Source: RGIG3009 sp045653425 (lineage in GTDB: Bacteria > Bacillota > Clostridia > Oscillospirales > Acutalibacteraceae). Taken from it: a DNA stretch of 64,000 bases. Positions 42,771-51,392 of the stretch are shown here, in pieces. The DNA is taken from NCBI GenBank assembly GCA_045653425.1, contig JAZOLU010000010.1:1-64000 (forward strand). Direction: 5' to 3'. A program made the position numbers and the translations under genes. Below the pieces are notes generated by a model. That model saw nothing but the letters and a program-made list of their open reading frames with translations. It was not told the origin of the DNA and searched no databases. Every line of letters begins with the position of its first letter. Position 1 is the first letter of the stretch.

Positions 42771-42796
42771 AATCCGAACAGTACTGTTCGGATTTT
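42771..42796 (+). terminator. Terminator of tRNA-Val
   Basis: AATCCGAACAG pairs with CTGTTCGGATT and is followed by TTTTAT, 5 bp after the tRNA. Confidence 0.9.
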
Positions 42797-42849
42797 TTAT
42801 TTGTAAAAGCGGCATCGACGAATCTACGTCGATGCCGCTGTCTTATATG

Positions 42850-44196
42850 TTATTCTCCATCCATAACCACGGTACATTCCTTAAAGCCATAATAGGTAAA
42901 CGCCGCGGCAACCGACGGCGTAATCCGTTCTCCCGCAACGGCAATCGGCACTGCCGGTGGGCAACCAACCGTTGTGGTGGCAAGTACCCGCCCCACACTG
43001 CGTTCCACCGGCACAATCTCACTTGCCAACAAGACCGCGTCCCGTATGGACAAAACACGCGGCGGCAACTGCCACGTAGGCGGGTTGGTTAACACTGCCG
43101 CACACCTCGGAACGTTGCTGAGGGCAGATTCCAGTTTTTGCAACCCATCGGTACCCAGTTCTGGCGTGAGCATACACACCACAAAGTCGGTATCGGCAAA
43201 TTCGCACATCACACCCGCCGTTTCCAACCGTTCTGCCAGTTGTTTACCGCGGTAACCGTATGACGGCGCATGCAAGGTGATTTTAAGTGACTCGTCGCCG
43301 CAAAGCGTAAACCCGTGCGTTTTTAGCCGCCCCTTCATAGCATCCACCGCTTGAACAAACACCGCCAACCGTGCAGGATACCCCTCCGCCAAATAGCGAT
43401 TGGCCGCATCCAACGACTGTAAAATAACATACGACGGGCTGGTAGAACCAAACAACGACAACGCCGTTTTGGCTTGTTCCGCAAACCACGGCGATGCCGT
43501 GGGTGCTATGTGCAAATACGCCCCGCCGGTGAGCACGGGCAAGGTTTTGTGAGCCGAATCGCAGCACATATCCGCGCCCAGGTCCAACGGATGCAGCGAG
43601 GACGGCAAAAATTTGAGGTATGCGCCGTGAGCATTATCCACCAGCAACAACACCCCGTACTGATGACACACCTCTGCCAAATCGCGCAGCGGTAAACAAT
43701 TTCCCAAATAATCCGGCGAAGTAACGTACACTGCCGTGGGTGGTTCGCTTGCCGCGGCGAGTTGCCGTTCCAGTTGCATCGCATCCAGCGTGCAAGACAA
43801 ATACGACTCTGTTTGGTGGGTGTGCAACCACTGCACATCAAAATCCAACAAAGCGGCAGCGCTGACAAAGGCTTTATGCACATTGCGTGCCGCGGCAATG
43901 CACGGCTTTTTTCCTTGCCGCTTGGCGTGTAACACCGCCAAATACAGCATAGCACGGATACATTGCGATGAGCCCTCGGTAGAATAAAACGTTGGCGCAC
44001 CGAATAACGTGCTCGCGTTTTGTTCGCTCTCGCGGATAATACCGGAGCACTCGTACAAACTATCGGCGCCCGCAATTTCGGTGATATCATACGGCTCCGC
44101 ACCCAAATTTAACACGCCCTTATGCCCAGGCATATGAGCGCGCAGCGTATTGCTCGCCGCATAGCGGCGCACAAAATCACAAATCGGCGTGTTCAT
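42850..44196 (-). CDS. Orn/Lys/Arg decarboxylase-family PLP enzyme
   Basis: The 448-residue fold-type I PLP enzyme has HMPGHKG near residue 22, the PLP lysine in DSAHKTLP, VDNAHGAY, and a short C-terminal domain (PPRVLSIRDAVLLASEIVPVE). It is the short Firmicute form without the response-regulator-like N-domain of inducible E. coli enzymes. It decarboxylates a basic amino acid, arginine being the usual substrate (SpeA2-like); this is not settled by sequence. It overlaps the end of scfB, so the two are cotranscribed. Confidence 0.8.
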   Translation of the reverse strand: MNTPICDFVRRYAASNTLRAHMPGHKGVLNLGAEPYDITEIAGADSLYECSGIIRESEQNASTLFGAPTFYSTEGSSQCIRAMLYLAVLHAKRQGKKPCIAAARNVHKAFVSAAALLDFDVQWLHTHQTESYLSCTLDAMQLERQLAAASEPPTAVYVTSPDYLGNCLPLRDLAEVCHQYGVLLLVDNAHGAYLKFLPSSLHPLDLGADMCCDSAHKTLPVLTGGAYLHIAPTASPWFAEQAKTALSLFGSTSPSYVILQSLDAANRYLAEGYPARLAVFVQAVDAMKGRLKTHGFTLCGDESLKITLHAPSYGYRGKQLAERLETAGVMCEFADTDFVVCMLTPELGTDGLQKLESALSNVPRCAAVLTNPPTWQLPPRVLSIRDAVLLASEIVPVERSVGRVLATTTVGCPPAVPIAVAGERITPSVAAAFTYYGFKECTVVMDGE

Positions 44197-45577
44197 TGGT
44201 TTTCCCCAGTGCTTTGGCAACCGCAATCATAATGGCGCACTCCATCCGTTTGCGGAATAACTTACAACCGTATTCATACACACCGGTCACCGAGCCGGTG
44301 GCGTGGTAAGCGTTGGCGGCGCAACCGCCGGAGCAGTACAACCGCGCCCAACAATCGCGACATTCGGGGTGCGCATATACGTTACAAGCCGCAAATTCCG
44401 CTTGCACGGCGGGGTTTGTCACCCCTTCGTACACGTTACCGAGTTTAAACCGTTCCTCCCCCACAAACTGGTGGCAGGGGTACAAGTCGCCCCACGGCGT
44501 AACCGCCATATATTCCGTGCCGGAACCGCAACCCGAAATGCGTTTGTAAATGCACGGTCCTCCCGTTAAATCAATCATATAGTGATAGAATGTAAAGGGT
44601 TTCCCCTCACGCTCGCGCTGCAACATAAGGTGTGCCAACTGTTCGTATTGCTCCAACACCACGAGCAAATCCTCTTCGGTAAGTTCTGCCGGGTCACCCG
44701 CGGCGCACACCACCGGTTCCATACTCAGTTCGGTAAAGCCCAAATCCAGCATTTGCCGAATATCGTTTAAAAAATCAGGGTTGGCGTGGGTAAATGTGCC
44801 ACGCATATAATAATTTTTGCCCTCGCGTGCTTGCACCAACTGTTGAAACTTGGGAACAATGCGCTCCCAACTGCCGTTTCCGGCATAATCCACCCGATAA
44901 CGGTCGTGAATTTCTTTGCGGCCATCCAGACTAAGCACCACATTGCTCATTTCGCGATTGGCAAAACCAATCACATCATCATCAATCAGCAAACCGTTGG
45001 TGGTTAACGTAAAGCGAAATTCTTTGTTATGTTGTTTTTCCACGCTACGTGCGTATGCCACCAGTTGTTTTACCACGTCAAAATTCATCAGCGGTTCGCC
45101 GCCAAAAAAATCCACTTCCAAATGACGGCGCGTGCCGGAATGGGCAATCAAAAAATCCAGTGCCTGCTTGCCCACTTCGTAACTCATCACCGCGCGGTCA
45201 CCGTGGTATTTCCCCTGGCTGGCAAAACAATAGGCACAGTTCAGGTTGCAGGTGTGCGCAATGTGCAGGCACAACGCCTTAACAACACCCGCCGTTTTTT
45301 GTTTCAACTGCCCCGCCATTGCCTCAAAGGTATCCGGTGCAAACAGTTTGCCGCTGTCTTTTAGTTGTTGTACCTGTTCGTAACACTCGGCAATATCGGC
45401 CGCGGTAACGTCTGTACGCTGTGCATACAATTCCCCCACCTCGGCCAACACGTCGGCACGGTTGTGTTGTTCAAAACGGGCAATAATTTCATACGCCACT
45501 TCGTCCACCGCGTGAACGGCACCGGAACAAACGTCCAGCACAATGTTAAACCCGCCCAGTTTGTATTGATGTATCAT
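44177..45577 (-). CDS. scfB: SCIFF ranthipeptide maturase (radical SAM)
   Basis: The 466-residue radical SAM enzyme has an N-terminal peptide-recognition domain (about 1-95), the SAM cluster motif CNLNCAYC (about residue 110), and a SPASM-type C-terminus rich in cysteines (CGSGTEYMAVTPWGDLYPCHQF, CRDCWARLYCSGGCAANAYHATG). It forms thioether links in the six-cysteine SCIFF precursor. The precursor gene lies 58 bp upstream but is interrupted by an ochre codon. The enzyme looks intact. Confidence 0.9.
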   Translation of the reverse strand: MIHQYKLGGFNIVLDVCSGAVHAVDEVAYEIIARFEQHNRADVLAEVGELYAQRTDVTAADIAECYEQVQQLKDSGKLFAPDTFEAMAGQLKQKTAGVVKALCLHIAHTCNLNCAYCFASQGKYHGDRAVMSYEVGKQALDFLIAHSGTRRHLEVDFFGGEPLMNFDVVKQLVAYARSVEKQHNKEFRFTLTTNGLLIDDDVIGFANREMSNVVLSLDGRKEIHDRYRVDYAGNGSWERIVPKFQQLVQAREGKNYYMRGTFTHANPDFLNDIRQMLDLGFTELSMEPVVCAAGDPAELTEEDLLVVLEQYEQLAHLMLQREREGKPFTFYHYMIDLTGGPCIYKRISGCGSGTEYMAVTPWGDLYPCHQFVGEERFKLGNVYEGVTNPAVQAEFAACNVYAHPECRDCWARLYCSGGCAANAYHATGSVTGVYEYGCKLFRKRMECAIMIAVAKALGKTNEHADL

Positions 45578-45596
45578 AAAAAAGACCTCGTGTATG

Positions 45597-45623
45597 AAAA
45601 AATGCCGCCTGCCGGCGGCAATT
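45597..45623 (-). terminator. Partial terminator between scfA and scfB
   Basis: On the minus strand ATTGCCGCC and GGCGGCAT form a stem with a GGCA loop, followed by TTTTTT. Placed between precursor and enzyme, it would lower enzyme transcription relative to the precursor, a common arrangement in peptide operons. Confidence 0.75.
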
Positions 45624-45635
45624 TAAGTGGTTGCC

Positions 45636-45788
45636 TTACTTGCTTTCCTTGGTGCTTACGCACTGCTGGTTTGCAATACCGCAGCTGGTTTTGCACGCGG
45701 ACTGGCAGGAAGTCTGGCATTCGCCGCAAGCGCCATTTTACGCGCTTTCGCACAAATTGCGGGTTTCAATCGTTTGAATGTGTTCCAT
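45636..45788 (-). pseudogene. scfA: SCIFF precursor gene with in-frame ochre codon
   Basis: From ATG 45788 (AAGGGAGG nine bases upstream) the frame reads MEHIQTIETRNLCESA, then TAA at 45738-45740, then NGACGECQTSCQSACKTSC and GIANQQCVSTKESK to a TAA at 45636. The part after the stop is the hallmark six-cysteine SCIFF core, and the leader before it is also typical. The stop takes the place of a Lys-like codon (AAA to TAA). No in-frame start follows it. As written only a 16-residue leader fragment is made, so the peptide is lost unless the base is an assembly error or the stop is suppressed. Confidence 0.85.
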
Positions 45789-45823
45789 AATTGATAGCCT
45801 CCCTTATCAATGAGTTCGCATAA

Positions 45824-45852
45824 ATGGTAGCATATTCCCGCAGTAAAGTCAA
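45824..45852 (-). promoter_or_regulatory. Promoter of the scf locus
   Basis: On the minus strand: TTGACT (45847-45852), 17-bp spacer, TACCAT (45824-45829), 36 bp before the scfA start. Confidence 0.65.
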
Positions 45853-45904
45853 GAGCACATTGGGATTCACTGACATAAAAAAACAAAAAATTTTTAATTT
45901 TTTA

Positions 45905-45933
45905 TTGCCACAAACTTTCCCGTGTGTTATAAT
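45905..45933 (+). promoter_or_regulatory. Promoter of purC
   Basis: TTGCCA (45905-45910), 17-bp spacer, TATAAT (45928-45933); the predicted leader is about 80 nt and holds a small TTCCCG/CGGGAA hairpin. Confidence 0.75.
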
Positions 45934-46022
45934 TTTTCCATAGGACATTTTTGTCCCAAATTGAAACGGTATCGCACAGTTCCCGCACGGGAAAAACAGC
46001 GGTAGTGGAAGGAGAACCTGGT

Positions 46023-46712
46023 ATGAAAAAATTGTATGAAGGAAAAACAAAAAACGTACTTCTCGACGAAGAAACCGGTATTGTGCATCTGCTTTTTAAG
46101 GATAGCGCCACCGGCGAAAACGGCGTGTTTGACCCCGGTTCCAACTCGGTGGGCGGCAGCGTAGAAGGCAAAGGCAAAATTGGTTTGGCTGTTTCCAATT
46201 ATTTCTTTGAATTGATGGAAAAGAACGGCATCCCCACTCACTACCTCGGCGGCGACGTGGAAAAAGGGTTGATGAAAGTACGCAACCTTACCGTTCCCCC
46301 GCTGGAATTTGTACTTCGGTATTTCACCGCCGGCAGTATGTGCCGCCGGTTTAACCTGGAAGAGGGTTTGGTGTTTGACCCGCCGTACACGGAAGTTACG
46401 CTCAAAAGCGACGAACAGGGCGACCCGCTCATTAGTGAACGCCTGTGCATTATGAAAGGCATTTTGCGGGAAGGCCAGTATAACGAAGCGTTGGATATTG
46501 TGGTGCGCGTGGGCGAAGTGCTGAAAAAGGAACTCGCCGGTATGGGCTTAACGCTGATTGACTTCAAAATTGAAGTTGGCTACGACGAGAACGGCAAAAT
46601 GTACGTGGTGGACGAAATCACCCCCGACATTTGGCGTGTACGGGACGAAAACGGCAACATCCCGAACCAAATTGACTGCGCCAAACTCATTCTTGAAAAA
46701 CTGTCTAAATAA
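46023..46712 (+). CDS. purC: SAICAR synthetase
   Basis: The 229-residue enzyme joins aspartate to CAIR in purine synthesis. It shows KLYEGKTKNV, the Gly-rich region, VPPLEFVLRYFTAGSM, IDFKIEVGYDENGKMYVVDEITPD and the terminal RIWR-type DIWRVRDENG. ATG 46023 has GGAAGGAG upstream. It is alone, without other pur genes nearby. Confidence 0.94.
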   Translation: MKKLYEGKTKNVLLDEETGIVHLLFKDSATGENGVFDPGSNSVGGSVEGKGKIGLAVSNYFFELMEKNGIPTHYLGGDVEKGLMKVRNLTVPPLEFVLRYFTAGSMCRRFNLEEGLVFDPPYTEVTLKSDEQGDPLISERLCIMKGILREGQYNEALDIVVRVGEVLKKELAGMGLTLIDFKIEVGYDENGKMYVVDEITPDIWRVRDENGNIPNQIDCAKLILEKLSK

Positions 46713-46726
46713 ATCACACACAGATA

Positions 46727-46764
46727 AACACGGGCACCCCTGTGCACATAGGGGTGCCCGTGTT
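46727..46764. terminator. Terminator between purC and the epimerase gene
   Basis: AACACGGGCACCCC pairs perfectly with GGGGTGCCCGTGTT; a T-rich stretch follows on the plus strand. It serves two converging genes. Confidence 0.85.
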
Positions 46765-46775
46765 ACTTTTTACCG

Positions 46776-47855
46776 TTACTCTTGGTGCGAATAAAAAGCC
46801 GCATACCATTCAGCAAAACGCCGCAAACCCATACGCAACGGCGTGCTCGGCTTAAACCCAAAATCCCGTTCCAGCGGGGCGGTATCCGCAAACGTTACAG
46901 GAACGTCCCCCGGTTGCATTGGCACCAATTCCTTGTGCGCCTCAAAATCGTAATCCGCGGGCAATACGCCGGCACGCACCAATTCCTCGGATAATATCTG
47001 CACAAAATCCAACAAGTTTTCGGGGTGCGAATTACCGATATTATACACCGTATAAGGCGGCAAAGGTAACCCGTCTTCCCCGTCTTGCTTTTCGGGTGCG
47101 TGCCGCATTACGCGGCAAACGCCTTCCACCACGTCGTCCACATAAGTAAAATCCCGCCGGCAGTTACCATAATTAAAAATACGAATGGTCTTGCCCTGCA
47201 ACAACTGATTGGTAAACCCAAAATACGCCATATCCGGCCGCCCGGCGGGACCGTATACCGTGAAAAAGCGCAAACCAGTAACGGGAATGTTATATAACTT
47301 CGCATAGGCGTGTGCCATCAGTTCATTGCTTTTTTTGGTAGCAGCGTACAGCGAAACGGGGTTGTCCACCTTATCGTCCGTGCTGTATGGGACTTTTTTG
47401 TTAGAACCGTATACACTGGACGAGGAGGCATACACCAAATGTTCCACCGGATATCGGCGGCATGCTTCCAACAAATGATAAAACCCAATCACATTGGATT
47501 CCATATACACATTGGGATGGTCAATGGAATACCGCACCCCCGCTTGCGCCGCCAAATTCACCACAACAGTGGGCCGATACTCGGCAAACAACCGGTCAAT
47601 CAGTGCTTTATCCGCAATGTTGCCTTTAATAAACGTCCATTGATTTTGCGGAGTGCTTGCCGCCTGCTGCTCAATCTCGCGCAAACGGTACTCTTTAAGC
47701 GAAACGTCATAATAATCGTTACAGTTATCCACACCCACAATGTGCACGGGCGAAACCGTACGCAACAACTCTCGCACCAACGCACTGCCGATAAAACCGG
47801 CCGCACCGGTTGCCAGAATGGTTTTTCCACTCAGTTCCACATTGTTTGGCAACAT
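46776..47855 (-). CDS. NAD-dependent epimerase (UDP-glucuronate 4-epimerase-like)
   Basis: The 359-residue SDR enzyme has the NAD motif TGAAGFIGSALVREL and the catalytic triad in ASSSSVYG and SLYAATKKSNE. The region LVYASSSSVYGSNKKVPYSTDD and AKLYNIPVTGLRFFTVYGPAGRPDMA matches UDP-glucuronate 4-epimerases. It likely makes UDP-galacturonate for surface polysaccharide. ATG 47855 has AAGAGGGA upstream. It is a single gene. Confidence 0.8.
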   Translation of the reverse strand: MLPNNVELSGKTILATGAAGFIGSALVRELLRTVSPVHIVGVDNCNDYYDVSLKEYRLREIEQQAASTPQNQWTFIKGNIADKALIDRLFAEYRPTVVVNLAAQAGVRYSIDHPNVYMESNVIGFYHLLEACRRYPVEHLVYASSSSVYGSNKKVPYSTDDKVDNPVSLYAATKKSNELMAHAYAKLYNIPVTGLRFFTVYGPAGRPDMAYFGFTNQLLQGKTIRIFNYGNCRRDFTYVDDVVEGVCRVMRHAPEKQDGEDGLPLPPYTVYNIGNSHPENLLDFVQILSEELVRAGVLPADYDFEAHKELVPMQPGDVPVTFADTAPLERDFGFKPSTPLRMGLRRFAEWYAAFYSHQE

Positions 47856-47968
47856 TGGTATCCCTCTTTTCCCTAGTATGTGACCTATTATACACCGCCA
47901 TAATGATTTTTTCAAGGAGTCATTCCGCAGTCAATTTTGCTCGAACCCAAAGCATGCAAAATGGGGTT

Positions 47969-48487
47969 TTATCTTCCTCTGTATTCCACCTTCAAAACCT
48001 CAGCCATTTCTTCCGGCGATTCCCGACACCCATCCGCAAGCCACATTTTGATAACGGCATTAAGCCCGTTTCTAAAAAACTCAATGTGATATTTAATGTT
48101 ACTGTCAATATGCTCTTTCACCGCGCGTTTTGTATCATAAAAAGAAATCAAGTGTTTATCGTCATAACACAGTTTAAAGTAGGTGTTATAAAAAATTTGA
48201 TTCTCTTTAATGTGAGTGAACATTTTGAGCGCACCACTGCGTTCATTAAAATAATCGTAATCGGCAAACAACTCACTAAAATCGGCTTCCAATTTTTCTT
48301 TTGTTTTATCGGCAAGGTCGTATATATCAATGTAGTTAGCATAAAACGTACTGCGGTTCAAACCCGTAAGCTTAATAATATCCGAAACGGTTATTTCCTT
48401 AATTTCACGCCTCTGTAACAGCTCGATAAACGCTTTTTCAATTTTCTCTTGTGATTCACGCCGCCGTTTATTGTTTTTTACGTTCAT
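47969..48487 (-). CDS. TetR/AcrR-family regulator
   Basis: The 172-residue protein has a TetR helix-turn-helix near residues 15-60 (ITVSDIIKLTGLNRSTFYANYIDIYDLADKT) and a C-terminal domain like those of DhaS/SczA-type regulators. It is divergent from the membrane-protein operon at 48608-49791; a CAACAATTGTTG palindrome in the shared region is a likely operator. ATG 48487 has GGAGGAAG upstream. Confidence 0.82.
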   Translation of the reverse strand: MNVKNNKRRRESQEKIEKAFIELLQRREIKEITVSDIIKLTGLNRSTFYANYIDIYDLADKTKEKLEADFSELFADYDYFNERSGALKMFTHIKENQIFYNTYFKLCYDDKHLISFYDTKRAVKEHIDSNIKYHIEFFRNGLNAVIKMWLADGCRESPEEMAEVLKVEYRGR

Positions 48488-48504
48488 AACTTCCTCCATT
48501 ATTC

Positions 48505-48562
48505 CAACAATTGTTGAAAATCTGATGATTGTTTTGCTTACACAGTGGCAGTATACTATAAT
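48505..48562 (+). promoter_or_regulatory. Promoter and palindrome between tetR and membrane operon
   Basis: TTGCTT (48534-48539), 17-bp spacer and TATAAT (48557-48562) face right. The perfect palindrome CAACAATTGTTG (48505-48516) lies just upstream and just before the divergent regulator gene. Confidence 0.65.
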
Positions 48563-48607
48563 TGCAATAAAAATACAAGTGTTGGTTTAATGAAAGGGGT
48601 TTTGGAA

Positions 48608-48976
48608 ATGAAAAAGAGTAGTTTTGTTGCATTGATATTGGGAACCGTAAGCGGCGTGTTGTTTGCTCTGGGTATGTGTATGGCACTTTTGCCGGAGCGG
48701 AACGCTTTCAAAGAAGGCATTATCTTTGGCAGTGTCGGGATAATCTTAGGTATCGTCACACTGCTTGTGTGGTGCAAAATGGAGAACAGAACGTTGCCTA
48801 AAATGAACGGCAAGAATATTCTGCGCATCGTCTACGCCGTTCTGGCAACTTTAATCCTCGGCGTGGGTATGTGTATGTGCCTGGTGTGGGAGCAAATCGT
48901 GTGGGGAACACTTGTTGGCTTGCTTGGCATTATTATGCTGATTTCACTGATACCAATGATTAAAGGCATCAAATGA
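48608..48976 (+). CDS. Small four-helix membrane protein
   Basis: The 122-residue protein starts at ATG 48608 (AAAGGGG upstream). It has four hydrophobic segments, with short loops rich in charged residues (KMENRTLPKMNGKN). No family is recognised with certainty. Its TGA stop overlaps the next gene's ATG, so both are made together under the divergent TetR regulator. Such TetR-controlled membrane pairs may respond to membrane stress; that is inference. Confidence 0.7.
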   Translation: MKKSSFVALILGTVSGVLFALGMCMALLPERNAFKEGIIFGSVGIILGIVTLLVWCKMENRTLPKMNGKNILRIVYAVLATLILGVGMCMCLVWEQIVWGTLVGLLGIIMLISLIPMIKGIK

Positions 48977-49791
48977 AACTGTTAAAAATTGCGAAAAATC
49001 CCTACATAAGTCTTGCCGTTAATATTGCTTATGCGGTGGTAAATTGTGTAGTGGGATTTTTGGTCCATTCGTGGTGGTTTATCACAACAGGTGCTTATTA
49101 CACGGTGCTTGCCACCACCCGCTTCTCTGTATTAAAAATCAAGCAAAAAGCAAACGGGAACCTTGATATTGAAATTTTTGCAAGACGAATTACGGGTATT
49201 TTGTTGGTCGTTCTCTCCTTTTGTTTGGTTGGCGTTAACGTTTTATCGACCATCAAAGAACGAGGAACCGTATTCCACGAAATTGTTATGATTGCCATTG
49301 CAACGTACACTTTCTCCAAAATTACCATATCAATTATAGGAATGGTAAAAGCAAAGCGTGTCGCATCACAAATTACAAAGACACTGCGTAATATATCGTT
49401 TGCCGATGCGTTTGTTTCAATTTATACCCTGCAACGCTCAATGCTTGTGTCTTTTCCCGGTATGGAACCGGCCCAAATTCAGTTGTTTAACATTTTAACG
49501 GGAACAGCCGTATGGATTATTGTGCTGTTTCTCGGCATCAATTTAATAGGAGGAAAACACGTAGATATGGCTAAATCAAAAATTGTTAAAGCAAACGAAA
49601 AAATTGCCGAAGCAGTAACCGACGGTTATAAGAAAATTCAAAGCGGGGTTGTTGACGGCTACAAAAAAATTGAACAAGGTGTGATTGATGGCTATACCAA
49701 AATTGAAGATAAATTTGTAGAGACTTTTCTTGCAAAAGATGGCGAAACCATTGAAGAAGCCAAAGCAAGATTAAAAGAGGAAAGCAAATAA
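48973..49791 (+). CDS. Membrane protein with 11-residue repeat tail
   Basis: The 272-residue protein has about six membrane helices in residues 1-195. The tail then has three 11-residue repeats: VTDGYKKIQSG, VVDGYKKIEQG and VIDGYTKIEDK, followed by an acidic helix. Eleven-residue periods form amphipathic helices that lie on membranes, as in lipid-binding proteins. The family is unknown to me. It is coupled to the small membrane protein upstream by ATGA. Confidence 0.7.
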   Translation: MKLLKIAKNPYISLAVNIAYAVVNCVVGFLVHSWWFITTGAYYTVLATTRFSVLKIKQKANGNLDIEIFARRITGILLVVLSFCLVGVNVLSTIKERGTVFHEIVMIAIATYTFSKITISIIGMVKAKRVASQITKTLRNISFADAFVSIYTLQRSMLVSFPGMEPAQIQLFNILTGTAVWIIVLFLGINLIGGKHVDMAKSKIVKANEKIAEAVTDGYKKIQSGVVDGYKKIEQGVIDGYTKIEDKFVETFLAKDGETIEEAKARLKEESK

Positions 49792-49845
49792 TATCTTTTC
49801 TCTTTCGTCACCTCCATTTGCAAAAAGGAAAAGAACCCACAGTTG

Positions 49846-49890
49846 TGGACTGCCCCAATTTGTGCGGACAGTACAAATCGGAGCAGTCCA
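49846..49890. terminator. Hairpin between converging genes
   Basis: TGGACTGC pairs with GCAGTCCA and ATTTGT with ACAAAT, with two mismatches between. There is no clear T-run, so terminator function is uncertain. It lies between the membrane operon and the amidase gene. Confidence 0.4.
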
Positions 49891-49912
49891 AACTTGTGAG
49901 GCTCTTAATTTA

Positions 49913-50395
49913 TTACCAAGTACGTATCCCCTCAATATGCAAAAAACGGGCTTTATCGTAAATATAGCTGGATAATGGGCGGTCAAGCGCATCAAAGGTA
50001 TGTGCCGCAACTAAAATTTGCGGCTCGGTCGAAATTATTACGGGTGAATGATAAAAGTGCCCGCCATGAGTACCTAACTGTACAATATCACCCGGCATTA
50101 CCTCCTGTTGTGAAACCTCACGTGCATACGGACCTACAGAACGGTTATTTACAAGAAATTTGTAAAGGTACTCAACCCCACTCCAAGATGCGGTTCGGTC
50201 ATTTGATGAACGGTAATACCATCCTAGAATTTCTGTAAAGTTCATAACTCTTGCCCCTGCAAAAATGCACTGCGAGGCAAAATTTGTGCAGTCACCACCT
50301 ATTTTTTCAAAATCGTAATAGGCAGGGTTTCTCGCCATAGCCCACCTTCTGGCATAGGATACTGCCGCCGCCCTGTCATAAGGAATTTGTCGCAT
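49913..50395 (-). CDS. Amidase-domain protein (putative cysteine amidase)
   Basis: The 160-residue protein fits the putative amidase family found in Clostridia and Bacillus: YDRAAAVSYARRWAMARNPAYYDFEKIGGDCTNFASQCI carries the presumed catalytic cysteine, and GGHFYHSPVIIS the histidine. There is no signal peptide, so it acts in the cytoplasm or leaves by another route. Papain-like hydrolysis of a cell-wall-type peptide is plausible. It is a single gene behind GGAGGAG. Confidence 0.75.
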   Translation of the reverse strand: MRQIPYDRAAAVSYARRWAMARNPAYYDFEKIGGDCTNFASQCIFAGARVMNFTEILGWYYRSSNDRTASWSGVEYLYKFLVNNRSVGPYAREVSQQEVMPGDIVQLGTHGGHFYHSPVIISTEPQILVAAHTFDALDRPLSSYIYDKARFLHIEGIRTW

Positions 50396-50470
50396 ATAGT
50401 CTCCTCCTCATAATATTTTATGAAGAAAAGGGATACCGGTTCTTACGGCCTTTCGAATCCCTCCGGACAC

Positions 50471-50513
50471 AAACAAAGGCACCCCGCACTTTTGTGCGAG
50501 GTGCCTTTGTTTT
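50471..50513 (-). terminator. Terminator of tRNA-Arg
   Basis: AAACAAAGGCACC and GGTGCCTTTGTTT enclose CGCAC/GTGCG; the minus strand continues GTTTGTG. It lies right after the tRNA on the minus strand. Confidence 0.75.
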
Positions 50514-50590
50514 TGGCGCGCCCGAAGGGATTCGAACCCCTGACCTCTTGATTCGTAGTCAAGCACTCTATCCAGCTGAGCTACGAGCGC
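50514..50590 (-). tRNA. tRNA-Arg (ACG)
   Basis: A 77-nt cloverleaf on the minus strand with acceptor GCGCTCG/CGGGCGC, anticodon loop CTACGAA (anticodon ACG, read as ICG after editing), T-loop GTTCGAATC and an encoded CCA. Confidence 0.95.
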
Positions 50591-50728
50591 GTGTTGCGCA
50601 AACAACAGATAGAATTATAGTGGATTCCCTGTCAAAAGTCAAGAGTTAAAACGTATTTTTTTAAAAAAATCCAAAAGAATCGGCAGATATTTTCGCCGCG
50701 GGTGACTATCCCGCGGCGAAATACCGCA

Positions 50729-51376
50729 TTAGGTTCCTTTTGTGAGCCTTGCAACATTCTCGTTGCTGCCCAATGCCAGCAAATGGTCACCCTCGGCAAA
50801 ACTCAACCCCGCCTCTGCCAGCACAAGAGTTTCTTCGCGTTTTACCGCCAAAATATTCACGCCGTGCGCCGCACGTACGTCAATTTCACGAATACTCTTG
50901 CCCACCCACGCACGCGGCACGGCAATTTCGTACACCGCCACATTATCCGCTAACTGGTGATAATCAAAAATATTGCGGCCGGTGTATTGCACCGCCAGTT
51001 TATACGCCAAATCTTTTTCAGGATACACGACGGCATCGGCACCGTTGCGCAGCAAAAACTTTTCTTGAATACGCGTGCTGGCCTTGCTCACAACGCGGCG
51101 TGCGCCCATTTCTTTAAGCAAACTGGTAATTTCCAAACTGCTTTGAAAGTCGCTGCCAATGCACACAAAGCAACAGTCATAACTGTTAACGGACAACCCG
51201 CGCAAAACATTCTCGTTTTTACAATCCGCAATCTGAGCACAGGTAACTTCACCCGCCAGCCGATTAATGGTTTCTTCATTTTCGTCCACAATCATTACTT
51301 CATTGCCCAACTGGGATAAACGACGGCTTAAATGTTCACCAAACCGACCGATACCAATCACCAAAAAACTTTTCAT
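50729..51376 (-). CDS. ktrA: Potassium channel regulatory subunit KtrA
   Basis: The 215-residue RCK protein has the nucleotide-binding motif GIGRFGEHLSRRL and Asp at the end of the second strand (IVDEN), then the RCK_C domain (about 140-215), which binds c-di-AMP in some homologues. It gates the membrane subunit KtrB encoded immediately upstream (16-bp gap). Confidence 0.92.
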   Translation of the reverse strand: MKSFLVIGIGRFGEHLSRRLSQLGNEVMIVDENEETINRLAGEVTCAQIADCKNENVLRGLSVNSYDCCFVCIGSDFQSSLEITSLLKEMGARRVVSKASTRIQEKFLLRNGADAVVYPEKDLAYKLAVQYTGRNIFDYHQLADNVAVYEIAVPRAWVGKSIREIDVRAAHGVNILAVKREETLVLAEAGLSFAEGDHLLALGSNENVARLTKGT

Positions 51377-51392
51377 ACGCTCACCCTCCCAT

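Noticed and set aside
488..45788. Reassigned stop codons as the reason for two interrupted genes
   Set aside because: One gene is broken by TGA and the other by TAA, and both codons are used as normal stops elsewhere, for example TGA at 48974-48976 and TAA at 46710-46712.
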